Of a stretch of 64,000 bases of DNA, positions 28,259 to 41,279 are shown one piece after another. The translations under genes and the position numbers were made by a program. Positions within the stretch are counted from its first letter, which is position 1. Each line of letters begins with the position of its first letter. Source of the DNA: Dirofilaria immitis (taxonomy: Eukaryota; Nematoda; Chromadorea; Rhabditida; Onchocercidae); contig JAKNDB010000086.1 in the NCBI GenBank assembly GCA_024305405.1, positions 1,611,001 through 1,675,000 of the forward strand, in the 5' to 3' direction. The notes under the pieces were generated by a model. That model was not told where the DNA came from and did not search any database. It saw only the letters and a list, made by a program, of their open reading frames with translations.

Positions 28259-28844
28259 AACAGTTGTTTAGAAAAGTTGACTTTCCTACATTCGAGCGTT
28301 CAATTATTGCAATTCGAAGCTTACTGAACTTATCAGCCAGTAGTTTGGTGCTTTGATTTAAATTTTTAATAGTACTGAATAGCGCATCATAAAGGTCAAC
28401 CATGCCAAGGTTATGTTCGGCTGAAATATATGCTGGACCTATAAAATCAAAAAACTGTAAGTAATCAAGATTTTCAGATTTATGACTTTCACATTTGTTT
28501 GCTATGAGTATTACAGGTTTATTTGTTTTTCCATTTAGCCATTTTGCAAATTTCTTATTTTTTTCATCTTGCACTTTTGCATCAACAAGAAAGAAAATTA
28601 TATCTGAGTCAGATAAAGAGAGTTCGATTTGTTCAATAATTTGTAGTGAGAGATTAGTTTGGTCGTTCCATCCTCCTCTATCTATAACTTTAAATTCCAA
28701 ATCACTAATTCTTCCAGCTCCTTCACGTCTGTCTCATGTTACCCCTGGAATATTACTGACTATTGCTATCCTTCTTCCTAATAGCCTATTAAATAGAGTT
28801 GACTTGTCGAGATTTAGTAGACCTACTATAGTAATTTTTAGCAT
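28259..28844 (-). pseudogene. der: Broken fragment of bacterial der (engA) GTPase, probable nuclear Wolbachia transfer
   Basis: Der is a tandem-domain GTPase needed for bacterial 50S ribosome assembly and is absent from animals. Read on the - strand from 28844, the frame begins at Der's own start and covers the whole first GTPase domain and the start of the second. Matches include [29 protein letters not shown], a NKCES G4 motif, ISAEHNLGM and SNVGKSTFLN. The match stops abruptly at about 28259, inside the second domain, after roughly 195 of about 440 codons. It is not functional. The first P-loop reads GLLNLDKST instead of GxPNVGKST. A TGA stop replaces the arginine codon after GVT (28727-28725). 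The switch DTGG is DRGG, and the second P-loop begins ERSNVGKST. The surroundings are eukaryotic noncoding DNA with no other bacterial gene recognised, so this is an insertion and not contaminating bacterial contig. The exact donor is inferred. Confidence 0.88.
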
Positions 28845-28866
28845 AAATTTGAGAGCATTAAAGTAA

Positions 28867-31800
28867 ATTATAGTCAGAATTTTTAATTTAGCTATATTGA
28901 CTTTATAAATTATACTCTATCCTAAGATGAAGATACTTTATCTTAATTTCATTGTGTAAAAACTGGAGGTAGTTATGCTAATGTTTAAGCAAGTGACAAA
29001 TATAAGTTTGGAAAGATTACAATAACAAGAAGTGGTATAATCAAATGATTTTGTAATATAAAATTGTTTTGATCCATTTTTCCTGACAAGAAATCATTCC
29101 TTTAAACGTCAATTTTATGTAAATGATGTTGTTTAAAGCATTGTAACCAATCAGATTTTGACCTATCATCTTTCAGGTCATAGAGCATTGCTTAAAGCAT
29201 TGTAAACGATCAATTAAAAGAGGAAGTTATCGGTTGAGAGATCACATTCATATACATTCACATATTTCAGATGCACATCTCCTTTTGATTTTACGATTTT
29301 GCCTTCGTCGCATATTACCACACTTCCAAATTCAACTTTATAACTACAATATCAATACTCAGATAAATCCCTACTAATCTATCGATTATATTATCGATAT
29401 TCCTAAACTAATCTTTGTATTGTAGTTACAATGATCAAATTTGATTATCCATAGAATAAGCATCTCATTTCATTCCATTACTTAGTTCTGCATGTTGAAA
29501 TTCAGGTGATATGATTCTTAACAATCAGGTTCGAGGACTTAACAAGAGTTACGATATAATTCTTCTTCTTTAATTTGTTATCTCAACACAGAATCATTGC
29601 TTTATTTTTGCTTTTATTGGGTACTATCTTTTTCAAAAGTCTTAATCAATAAGTGTTATTATTTTTGTTTTTGGACAATCGTAGTAACTCATTGTTATGT
29701 TGCTTGCTGCATCTGTTTAAATAATTTATGCTAATTCTAATGGATAACTGAATAACCAGAAGCAAAGATTCAGTGATTTATCATCTATCTCAAAAAGAAT
29801 CTGCAATTATTAAATTTTACTTATCACTTTCTCGAAAATTAATTTTATTTAATAAATCATTTGTTGTGTCAGATTTCTGCAATATTAATTCTTTGATTTT
29901 AAGAGGAAGAATTCACTTCCAAAGATCATAATTTCTCATAAATCTAGTTCTTCGTATAGCTAAATAAATCACATAACCTACGAGATAATTTTCAAATATA
30001 TTTGTAATAATCAATATGAATCGCCGTTAGCAGTAATCGAAAGGAATCACATTCTGTTTTGATCTTAAAAATAAAGTTTTCGGTATGCTCCGAGTGATTT
30101 GGATTTATGAGTTATGTTGAAAGTTGAATGGATTAGGAAAAATGATAAGAATGTGGTTTATCTTAATGTGGAGACATATTATTTTATGAACTTATAGTCA
30201 TATGTTGTTCCGACAAATGCTATTATAATCCTTTAAATTGGAGGGCATTTATCATATTTGTGAAAATGCTAACTCTGTCTTTTTCCAGCGGATTCGAAAT
30301 ATTTTTCATATTGTAGTTTGGAAATAGATGAATAAAGTGATTCTAAAATATTTAAAATGACATTTGAAGTGATAGTCATTGTCATATATGGAAATTAGTA
30401 CAGCACAAAAGAGAAATTACACAGAAAGATTCTGTAGATGCAATGGAAGCGAATAGTTTTTTCTTTATAGATAACAAATAATTGCTATTCAATGGAATTA
30501 AAATTGAAATGATTGCGAAGTAAGAGGTGAATTTTCTGAAAGTGTAAAAGAGTAATTACAGGATTCGTCGCTAAGTTGGGATTTTTCATTTCTTTCTCAT
30601 TCGCAAGGAACTAAATCGAATATCCAAGCTAACTGTCAAAATCTCTTTTGATGCAAATATTACTCCTTTATCTGAACGCATTTTACACATTGTCGTTTTA
30701 TACCATCATCATTTTTCTACCATTTCTCAATTTTTGAACTCAAAAACTCAGTATAATTTGTGAATGAAATAATTTCTAAACATATACTAGTAATATTGAT
30801 CTTCATTAATTTTTTTGCTGAAGCTTCGTATATCAAAGCAGTTAGTTATTCTTCACTGACCTATGCACTTTTAATTCATTCTCGTCTATGAGAAATTTTT
30901 CAGAATATCCGACTTTTTTTTGCTATTAAAAATTCTAAATTATTCAGACTATTTTTATTTATTTTAACCTTTCATATTTAAATATCCTACATATATTAGC
31001 TAGAAAAAAGCATAATATAGATGGATGGAGGAAAGCTATCCGCGAGATCAATTATATGCTATTTTTTATGCATATCCGTCAGTTAAAAATTCATCGAAAA
31101 GTCAATTATGTTTGCATAAACATCGCTGCAAATTTCAAGTTTCTATTTTCGATTTTTATGCATTCTTGGTCCAACAAATGAAACATTTTGTTTCAATCCT
31201 TCCAGCTTAAATAAAACAACTATTTACCGTAAGGTCAAAAACATTGGTGGAATGTTTTTAAGCGTATGATTTAGTTATTTAAATGCTTCTTCCTTCGCCC
31301 ATTCAATTATGGAGCTATTCGATTATCATATGTACTATACAAATATCATATTTATAACAATAATGCAATACTAATTATTATTAAAGGAAGCTCGATCGGT
31401 CGGGAAAATTGATAAAAAGATAATTGAGGAGGCAGTTATATTTTGGACTTGATTTATTATTAAATTTGTTCTTCAAATGAATAATGTAAATAAATTATAT
31501 ATTTATGATTTAAGATGCATAAAAATTGTAAATAGATTAAAGCTTCAAGTATATGATTCACATTTTGTAAAATTTTTTAATTATTATATGAAATTAGATG
31601 ATATCCTTTTTAACCAGAAGAAAAATACTGGAAATTTTCAATTAAATCTTGGATGAGATAGTCAAAATCATTGATTATTTTGGTATGTAACAAATGATAA
31701 TATTTCTACCAAAATTTTTGTCATTCCTGATTTTCAGCTCTCCGTTTTATCCGATTTTATCTCATTCAGTATATTTATTTTAATCTGTCCTATTGTCCTA

Positions 31801-33494
31801 TTTTTTGAGATTAATTACTACCATTCATTGCAATATCACTGGAAGTGTTATAGTCAATGTATTGTAGTTTCGTTCCAAATTTTCATGCGACTGGAAAAGT
31901 TTTGTTGAAAACGACATTAAAAGTAATTAACTTTTTATTTTTTCTATTTTCTGACTTCTCTTTTATAAGTTTTGATTTTTATTGTGACTCATTGATGTAC
32001 AAGGAGCAATTTCCTGGCCTACTGTTCATCACTTTAATGCAAATCGCCATGATACCATAAGAACTGGTTATGAGTGCATTTAATCCATGGTACCGATTCT
32101 TCCTCTTGACATATTATCATGATAATACTATCACCTGTAGGCCAATTCCAAGTCTTATCAGTGATATCTCCACCACTCTATAATAATCTGGTTTGCTTTT
32201 CTCTAAAACATCCTTTTCTTTTGTCTTTTGTTGAATTCCTTCATGTCAAAGATTCATGGAAAGAGTCGTTACGAAATTAGTAATTTAGTGAATCCGATTA
32301 ATTAACACTTATCGATCAAAAAAAATCTATGATTTTATCTTTCTGCTTATAAAAGAAAATGTAACAAATGTAATATGAAGTTAAGAAAAATGGATAACCC
32401 AGCAGGTTATAAAAATAACTACTCAATGAAAAATTCTGCTGACTTGCATTTAATCTTAAAATGATCAGAATGATCTAATGAATCCTCTTCCATTTTTAGG
32501 AATTTGTCCATACGAATTTGTTTTCAAATATATGTTTATAATTTCGCTTTATTTAGGATGCTAAAATATCAAGTACGATCGAGGAAACTATGTACCAGAT
32601 ATCATAACAAAACAAATCGAAGCGCTATCCTATCGTATCCCTTTGATAAACCATCATTGTTATCATCATTAGAAGAGAGAATTCATATCTATAATCGATC
32701 CAGTCCTTTAAGTTTCCTAAATTCCTTCCATAAAGAGCAGCGATGCTAGTCAATGGGTTTGTTTAATTTGTTTTTTTTTCGCAATTTTTATTGGCTTGCT
32801 GAGTAGTGTATTGGAAAAATTTGAAGTTCAGCTTTGACGCATTTCCTCTGCATCATTTGAACAATAAAGCATCTATATTCATAGAAACAAATTTAATTAT
32901 CATCTGAAGTTTTGTTTTAGTAAAAAGTTAATCCTTTATATTTTTTTGCTCAAATCAATTTTTCATAGAATTTTTATTGTATGGTTTTCTAACAATTTTT
33001 TTTTTGATTGGAAAATAGAATAAAGAACAATTTTGATAGGAAAAGTCTATTTTTATAAGTAAAATATTATTGAACTACAACAGTTAACATTATACAAGCT
33101 GAAAACTGAATGAGCAATGTTGATCAGTTTTACATATTAATTAATATTAATGACGAAGAAGTAATTGATTAGACATGAAATCATAATTCGTTTTTTTATT
33201 AGATACTGTGTGCAATAAATGTAAGACATTAAATGTCGTATTTTTCAATTTAAAAAATGACTACTTGTTGAATTTATACTGACGTGTATTAAAATAATCA
33301 TGTAGTAACGGTATGAATTACTATCATTGCGATTACTTTTACACCAAAGAAATCATTTTATGATGTTTGGTAATTTTGAAATTGAAGAAAAATTTGATGT
33401 GAGTTGTATGAAGCTCGAAATTTAAAAATTTGGACCTATTTTCAATAATATTTATTTCTTTCCAGAAAAATTTCGCAGAATATTATAACTGTAG
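28867..33494. other. Gene-poor AT-rich DNA between the der fragment and the RA-like exon
   Basis: No gene is firmly supported. Two copies of a 23-base motif (GTTTAAAGCATTGTAACC-like) occur at 29131-29153 and 29190-29212. Open frames at 31025-31210 and 31857-32060 carry no recognisable domain. The one coding-like segment, at 32555-32749, is listed separately. Confidence 0.5.
32555..32749 (+). CDS. Candidate terminal exon, unknown protein
   Basis: After a TTTATTTAG acceptor-like site, a frame of about 63 residues (beginning MLKYQVRSRKLCTRYH) runs to a TAG at 32747-32749. It is basic and Ser-rich, and its composition looks more coding than the flanks. It has no recognised domain and no partner exon was found. 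It may be the last exon of an undetected gene, a relic, or chance. Confidence 0.22.
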   Translation, partial: RMLKYQVRSRKLCTRYHNKTNRSAILSYPFDKPSLLSSLEERIHIYNRSSPLSFLNSFHKEQRC

Positions 33495-33690
33495 GATATA
33501 TTGAGTATTTACACTGGCAATATCAAAGATGACACCGATTATAAAGCGTTAAAAATTTCAACTAACCATACTGTGAAAAATATTGTTAGTATGATTTTAA
33601 CAAAATTTCGATTATTTAAAGACCTTAAGTTATTTGAAATTATCATGGAGGTTTGGACTCGCTATAATGGAGAACGGATAATTATTTAGT
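33495..33690 (+). pseudogene. Isolated Ras-association (RA) domain-like exon
   Basis: After an AACTGTAG acceptor-like site the frame reads about 64 residues to a TAG at 33688-33690. Visible segments are DILSIYTGNIKDDTDYKALK, STNHTVKNIVSMILTKFRL, LKLFEIIMEVWTR and NGERIII. This follows the RA ubiquitin-fold pattern in order: xVYxG...YKxLxIS, then TVxxIVxMxLxKFRL, then LFEL.MEV, then a charged turn. A GTAATA donor-like site overlaps the stop, so it could be an internal exon. No neighbouring exon of an RA protein (RASSF, DGK-theta, RalGDS or afadin type) was found within several kilobases. I therefore favour a duplicated or stranded exon over a live gene, but an undetected gene is possible. RA domains bind Ras-family GTPases. 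Confidence 0.45.
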
Positions 33691-34136
33691 AATATTTTTC
33701 AAATAGATAAGTACACTGAATATTGAGCATCAAAAGAGTATTTATCGAATTTGTTCTGATAATACAGAATTGATACATATGCATCTTTCTGAATGTCCAG
33801 TTGTGCAAATTTGAAAATATTTACGTTTGAAACATATTCGCACTTAATTTGTATGTAAATAAATTTATCTATTAAAATCTTTTGCTCGTTGCACATCAGA
33901 TCGCATTTCATCGGCATGAAAATTTAGCATAATCAGATTTTTTTAAAATAATGAATAAATTATAAAAAATATATAATTTGATATTGTACTTGGAGATCAT
34001 CTTAAAGTTTTGATCTAGAAAGTCAAACCTTTCGAGACCATTATTATGAATTGTATAGCGACTCAATAAAAACTTTGAATCCCGTCATTGATTTTATAAT
34101 TAAACGAACAATAAACAAAATAATCATGAGAATCAG

Positions 34137-34279
34137 GTCAAGACTCCTCTGCTGTTGCCTCAGGAAGCACGACCGCTCGAGTTGCAGCGTTGCCATCCTA
34201 TGCACATTCACGATTCTTGATAACTGTATCCACAAATGGTGTCCTAGTACGAATATATGATTATTTACTTTTTCCAAAG
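34137..34279 (+). pseudogene. Isolated WD-repeat-like exon
   Basis: Between an AATCAG acceptor and a GTTGCG donor-like site lies an open frame of about 47 residues. Its segments read SSAVASGSTTARVAALPSYA and SRFLITVSTNGVLVRIYD. The stretch is clearly richer in G+C than its surroundings, which suggests coding origin. The pattern of L(I/V)xxSxxGxLxRxxD at the end of a beta-propeller blade resembles WIPI/Atg18 proteins (SxKGTLIRxFD), but the FRRG lipid-binding motif is not present. No flanking blades were found, so it is probably a stranded exon or an exon of a gene I cannot see. It lies about 450 bp beyond the RA-like exon. Confidence 0.35.
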
Positions 34280-37200
34280 GTTGCGTTCAGGTTTATTCCT
34301 TATTTTATGCATATTTCTTGTTAAAATTCCTTTCCCTCTAATTTTCCATTTTTCGAGTTTAAATTTAATTTTAAGCAAAATCTTTTCCGTATTCAATTAT
34401 TTTCTATAGAAAAAAAAGACCAAAAATGACTTATTCTTGCGCATTTGTTTCATTCCTATCCTGTTTGCAAAATTCTAAACAAATCATCCTTATAAAAAGG
34501 TAATTAAGGACATCATCAAATTGATAAACTTGCAAAAATTTTGATGATTCATATAATAAGGTAAAGACCGTTAACTACTGCGCTAACATCTTGAGAGTAA
34601 TAATAGATATTTATTATATGTAACATCAATAATTATGATAATATTTATTTGTAATATATTGATAACTGTGATAAATAAAAAGAATTATTAAATTAAAAAT
34701 GACGAATCTAAATTAATAAGTTTTTATAAGTCAATTAATAAATCAATAAATAATGTGATTTTAAACAGAGTACATACAAATCGTTGTTTATCTCCACGCG
34801 AACAACTTGTTATGAAGCAATCGTCATGCTGCTTTCATTGAACCAACAGCCTGGATCACCAACTAATTTTCGGTTATATCTATCGGAGACAAGTAATGAT
34901 CTGAATATGAATGATACTTCGGCTGATCTCTGCTTAATGTTACCTAATCATAAAAAATTATAATTCCACCTGTCTCATAAACCGAGAAATATTTGTTTCT
35001 ATTATATTCACACTCATAATTATATTCACAGATGTGCTATTGCCCGATATGTTGTTATATATGTAATATGAACTTGCTAGGAAATGATTAAAAATTTTCT
35101 TTGATGTGCTTGCAGCTGATATCAAAGGAATCTTAATAAAGATAAGATAAAAATAAAATTTCCGATTATAAAAAAAGTTAAAATTTTTTTAAAACATATG
35201 TTCTTAGAAATTGGTTTGGCTACCACTGAAACATAGTCTTAGATATCCATAATTTAATGAGTTGGGATATAATTACAGGTGAGTACAATTACATATATGA
35301 CTAATTTATTTTCTTTAAAGCTTAATTTTAAATAAACAGCTGAGAAAGTAATTGCATAAAATAAATTTATTTTTATTTTTTGAATTCACCATCATTGTGC
35401 CCATGTACAAAATAACAATTCAAAGATAAACGATTAAATTAAATTTGTGTATTCTGCGACTCATTTCATTTCTTTTTAATTAATCTCCTGAAAATTGCTG
35501 TCAGATTTTTAGGTATTATTTCTAGATGTCATCATAAATGATATTAGATAATACTACAGTGTAAGAAAACCATAATTCGTTTATAAAATTTTAACGATCA
35601 ATGAAAAATGTTTTGATCCCACTTAATTCCAAATGAACTTGAGCTGCTCGAAAATACACTTAAGTGTTTGTTGATTTTTTTTTCCAGAATATAGCAAATT
35701 AAAAGTAGTGTTACTTCATGAATCGAGTATTTTAACATACGTTTGTGTCGAAGGCGAATCAAAGATTCGCAATAGTTATGAGGTACTCTTTGAATTATAA
35801 AGATAATCATGCTTGATTATTCGGAATTTTTGGTCATTCTCTAATGGAGTGGTAAATAAAGGAAGCTAAAAGATATCATCAAAAAAAAACTATCTAAATT
35901 ATTTCTCTTAATTCATCGATTGGTAATATTCTCAGCAGTTTCTTCATTTTTTTTAAATAATCTGTTAATACAAAATTACTTCCTTTTTGGAATGAAATTT
36001 ATCGAAAAATACTGCTTCTCCACTGTAATAAGTGTTTATGTTAACGAAACTGATACAAACTGATTTGTAATTTGAAGATCCGAAATTTAAAAGAAAAAAT
36101 TTCGGGCACATTATCTCTCTTACACTTTGCCGATCAACCACTGAATATTGCAAATATTCTATCTTCGTTTGAAACATTAGATTAGCAAGTTAATTAACTA
36201 AAGTATTGGCTACACTTAAGTCCATGTCGAGAAGCATCAAATAGAAACTGATCATAGGTTAAGATTCAGTAAAAAATGGTTCAAAGTAAGTTATTCTTCT
36301 GCAGAGAGAATTGTCTAATTTTTCGCTTATTATATAAAATATATTCGAGCTTACATATATATATATATATAATCGGTCCATATATGTCATATTAACTAGC
36401 TTGTACTAATAACATGATGAATACTATATTTTTAGGATAATTCATGTAAATCAGAAAGGAACGTTTTTCCATTATTCTTGCAAACATATTCGACAAATAT
36501 TGTACAAATATTATCATTTGTCCGCATTAAACTAATCTAAATATTACGATTTCTTCAATCTACCATCTTCTAAATAAGCATTCAGATCATATTTTAAGTG
36601 GATTCCCATTAGTAAGCGCAATGGATTATAATGTAGTTGTATTTAAATTACTCAATGACCATATCCGCAAATAAAAAAGCATTCTTCAGATTCCTTGAAA
36701 ATGCATTTTTGACAATCGTATAACTCATTTTGTATATAAATTTCATGAATATTATTGGTAAACTATTAATGATTATGTTATTTTCATTAAGGCTGACAAT
36801 TTGAATTCCTTATTTTTTTGGCACGAATTTCAATAAAATTTAATTTTTGAAATTTCAAATCTAAATTCTTAATTTTTCTTCGCAGCTTAAATTTTTGCAC
36901 ACATCGAAATTCTTACCATTTTTATGCCAAAATAAATTGTCCGGACCATTTTGTGGAAGGGATTTTTTAATGTAATTAAAAATTATTTCTAATTATATAA
37001 AAAATAAAATAAACGCAAAGTTAATGAATTCATTGTCACATTAGTAATAAATAATAGACTCAATCAAACTGCTGATATTAAAATCAATACTGAAAAAAGT
37101 GAATTCAGCGCTGATACTATAACTAGTAATGTGATAAAACAAATACTATGACATGAAGAATAGAAATAGTTTGAATTTTTAGTACATTTTTTTAATAGAG

Positions 37201-40200
37201 AGCTAAAATTTGTTGAAAGTATAAAGCATTTGAGAGATTAAAGTTGGTAGTGTTATTTATATTTAAGAATTCTGCTGATTTAATTAATATCGAGAATTGC
37301 TACTAAGAATTTAAATTTAAATTTGCTTAGGAATTTAAATTGTTTAATCAGGTTGATCCTATTAATTCAGCATTTTATGAAAAACTTTAATATATTTCAT
37401 CATAACTACCTGATTGCCAGTAATGAGAAGTAATGCAATTTGAATTGTTCGTATCGTTTCGCATTCAAGTTTAAATTCTTTATGAAACAAATTGAGTTTT
37501 CTACAGGTTTGAATAGTCACCTGACTTGAAATTAACTGTTGACTACTAGGCTGGGTGATTATTTATTACAGCGAATCAGAAAAAAAAACTTTATATTACA
37601 CAGCATGCTGATAAATTAATCAATCAGTGATAGAAAAAAGATAAGATTTCTTCTATCTGTCCCTTCATATTGCACGTTTTCTATATATTTAGAATTTAGA
37701 ATTTCATTAGTTGGCATGTAATATTTAGAGGTAAACATCGAAATATTTTAATGCAGTAGTAGATTATGTTCATTTCAAGTCGCAAATATTATCGTAAACC
37801 AGATCTTTTCTTTCCAGATTATATTCGTTAATAATCATAATAAATAGTTTAATTTCTTCATTTAAACCCTGATTAATCAAATATGTTAACTGCAAATATA
37901 TCTTCGTGGAAAAAATGAATATTTCACCAGTGCTAGGAACAATTACCGATTGTCATTTCTGAGAAGCTTATCTTCTGGTAAAAATAATTGTAATTCCACA
38001 TGTTTGAATTTAATTAAGAGAATTTTGAAATGTGAAGTTTTTTTCTCTTCTGTTGCTTCCATACTATAATCAGTCCATTTAAAGTTCTCATTTGGCCAAA
38101 TCTAAAATTGATTATTAAAGCCCGAATCTTCAGCAAACTTTATTTCAATTTTAATTTCTACAAATTTTAACAATAAATACAAAACCAATTAAGAAAAAGA
38201 AATAACAATGCATTTTGATTTCAAAGCAATTTGCACTTTTTCTGTATGTCACCTTAAAAATTCGTAAACTACGTAGAAATTTTCAGATTTTACGAAAAAG
38301 AAAAAAGAAATATATTACTGATTTAAAGTGATTCATATGATAGTTAAAACATTATGGTAATCTTCTAAAAGATTGTATCAATATTTCCATTAGCCTTTTT
38401 AAAATATGTAATCTATTATTTTCAATCAAGAAACTATACCATTTATAATACTCTAAATGGGAATTGTTACTCACTGTAGTAAATGTTTCAGTATTTTGAA
38501 ATGTTATAATTTTAAATGTCATGCTTTAGAAATGAATGATATAAATGATTAAGTAAGTCAAAAAAGCGAATGACAAATAAATAAATCATACACAATATAT
38601 CTCATCCCTGGAAAAAAAAAACCGTTTATTTTCAAAATTATAGATCGTAAACTTTTGAGCATATAAAGAAATAACTATCATGTATGAAAGTTTTATTAAG
38701 TGGAAAGTTAAAAATACAGAATAGAACAGTGATAAATGGATGATAAGATTACTAAAATTTGAAAAATGCCATTTTGAACTTTTTATCGTTGATTTAAGGA
38801 GTAATAATTATGCTCAAATTAAACATATGACTAAAAAGATTTTTGCAAGAAATTAAAGATTAACGAAATTGTTCAAAAATTATATAAATGAAATTTATGG
38901 TAACAGTAATGGATAAAATAAAATAATAGTGAATGAAGTAAAACAATAAGTAATATTTCTTGGATCAGATAATACGCATAATTATATCTAATTAAATTTA
39001 ATACAAGTGATAAATTGAAGAAATTTCTGCTTCATTACTTGGAAATGAATCTGATAAAAGAAGTAACAGAAGTAATTCATTTCATTGAATTAAAACTTTC
39101 GTAGGATGTGGATGAAATTTCTACTTTTATCATTTTGAAATAATCGCTTGATTTATTATTGCTTTCGGAAACTTTCGCTTCTTTCACTCTGTTCCATTTT
39201 ATCAGTTACCTTCTAACTTTTTTATCATCCCAACAAATCAATCGATTTTTGGATTTTTGTTTTCTGTACAGTAACAGCTTAAAGACTAATCGTAAATTCC
39301 CTCATTTATATTTCTTTTTTTTGTTATTTTTAAGTGTTTGTTTCAATAATAAGATATGAGAGATATCTTTGGACAATTATAAGAAAAGGAGAGTATGGGA
39401 ATTTTTTAAGACAAGAGAATGAACGTAGTTATAAGCAACAAACTGTGCTTGAGTTTTTGAACTAAAGTTGAATTATTTGGTGTATAGCTTGAAAATAATC
39501 TTGTCAATAGTGATTTTTTTTTTTTTGAAATAAAGTCTGCATTAAATTTTCAGCTTATATCTTTTAATATTTGATAAAATTAAAATTTTTAAAAGATAAT
39601 TTGATACTGTCGTAGACATGAATCTTCTTAAATCTATTGAAATCTTAAAATAATAAGCCAATAGAAATAACGTAAGTATAAGAATATATTATGATATTCA
39701 ACAAAAATGAAAAATCATGATATTTTTATTTACATGCGATGGTTAAAATCCGAAGTTCGGTAATTTTCAATTATACTTCAGAAAATTGTTTGATATCCTT
39801 ATGCGTGCATTTTGCACTACCAAAAGAAAAAAAAAAACTTTAATTAATTTATGATCTTTTTTTTCATTTAATATGCAATGTATAACATTTGTGGCATATT
39901 TTAAATGGTTATCGACAATTATACTCATTTTTCTCACTCAAATGATAAGCTGTAATTGGTAAATAAATTTATCAGAATCTACTAATTCAGTCAATCACAT
40001 TATGAATTCTTTTTATAAAACATTTTGTCTGAATAAATGACAGAATCATCAAGGATGCATGAAATTGTTTATTGACTTTCGTCATTTATCATAATCGATG
40101 CAAATTTGGTAAGACGGATAATGTTTAGTTGTATGTGATAGATTGCGAACGCATAATTAATTGAATGATACAACGAGTAAACATTGTAATCAATAAAATA

Positions 40201-41279
40201 GAAAAAATGGAAAATAAATAAACTAACGCGTAACGAATAAATACAAATAGATGAATAAAAATAAGCAGACGAATGAATTTATAAACAAATAATCTTTATC
40301 CATTGTGAACAGATTTCAATTTAATATCTTATAGAAACGATTTAAATCTGCAATAAGTGTTGAAAGAATGGAATATTATATCATTTATTTTGATTATAGT
40401 AAATTTAAATGGAAATTTGGGAAATAGCTAAAGCGAATGGTTAAGAATATCATTCGTTTCACTACCATTTTTCTATCTTTGCTCTTTTACTAAATTCTTT
40501 CTCTGCTTCTTATAATCCATTGCTATAACATTATTTCTAAATTATATTTCGAAAATTCTATTTAATGTGGAAATATTGAAATTGGCTTGAGATCAAGGAT
40601 GATGCAAACTTAGCCAATGATATGAATAATACATGAAACTTTGTTGCTTTTGAAATATATATGAAGAGGAGTTTTTATCAATCTTACGAGTTCATTTAGA
40701 ATATTTTGATAAAAAACAAAGTTTAAGCTAAATGAAAAAGTTTAAGATTAGCGCGTAAAAAATATAATGCTTTAAAACGTTATCATATTAAAATTGCTAA
40801 AATATACATGGTTAATTTGTATCATCTTCACTTATTTTCTCATCTTACCATGAATATCGTTGTGTTACACTTTCGTCAAATCACTATGCATGGAAAGGTA
40901 TTCTAAAATTTAATTCATTATTGCATAAAATTAACGGTAATATAGTTTATGCTGATTGATCTCTCATTCTTTTTATTGCCCGTTGAATTTTCAATCAAAC
41001 GACGATTCCTAGAAAACTAGTACGATGATATGATTTTGCAATCTCTTTTTTAGATATCTCATATGAAATTTAAGTAATTAAACATATTGAAAACGCCTAA
41101 TACCAAACATTTTATTTTTCGCTATATGAACATTCCGATCAAAATTCCTATATTTTCCGCATTATAATTTTTGTTGTTTGAAAAACTTAGTACTAATGTC
41201 TGTACTTTAAATTCTTTAAATCGTTGATTCATAATTTGATGTAATTTCTTGATATCATTGAATCTAATAATAATGCCAT
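34280..41279. other. AT-rich gene desert
   Basis: About 7 kb with stops in every frame and no domain-like translation. Short open frames at 35598-35810, 35965-36177 and 39159-39359 look like chance. An AT run lies at 36354-36371. Nothing else is supported. Confidence 0.6.

Noticed and set aside
28495..28866. 123-codon + strand open frame
   Set aside because: It is the antisense shadow of the der fragment, whose motifs read clearly on the - strand.
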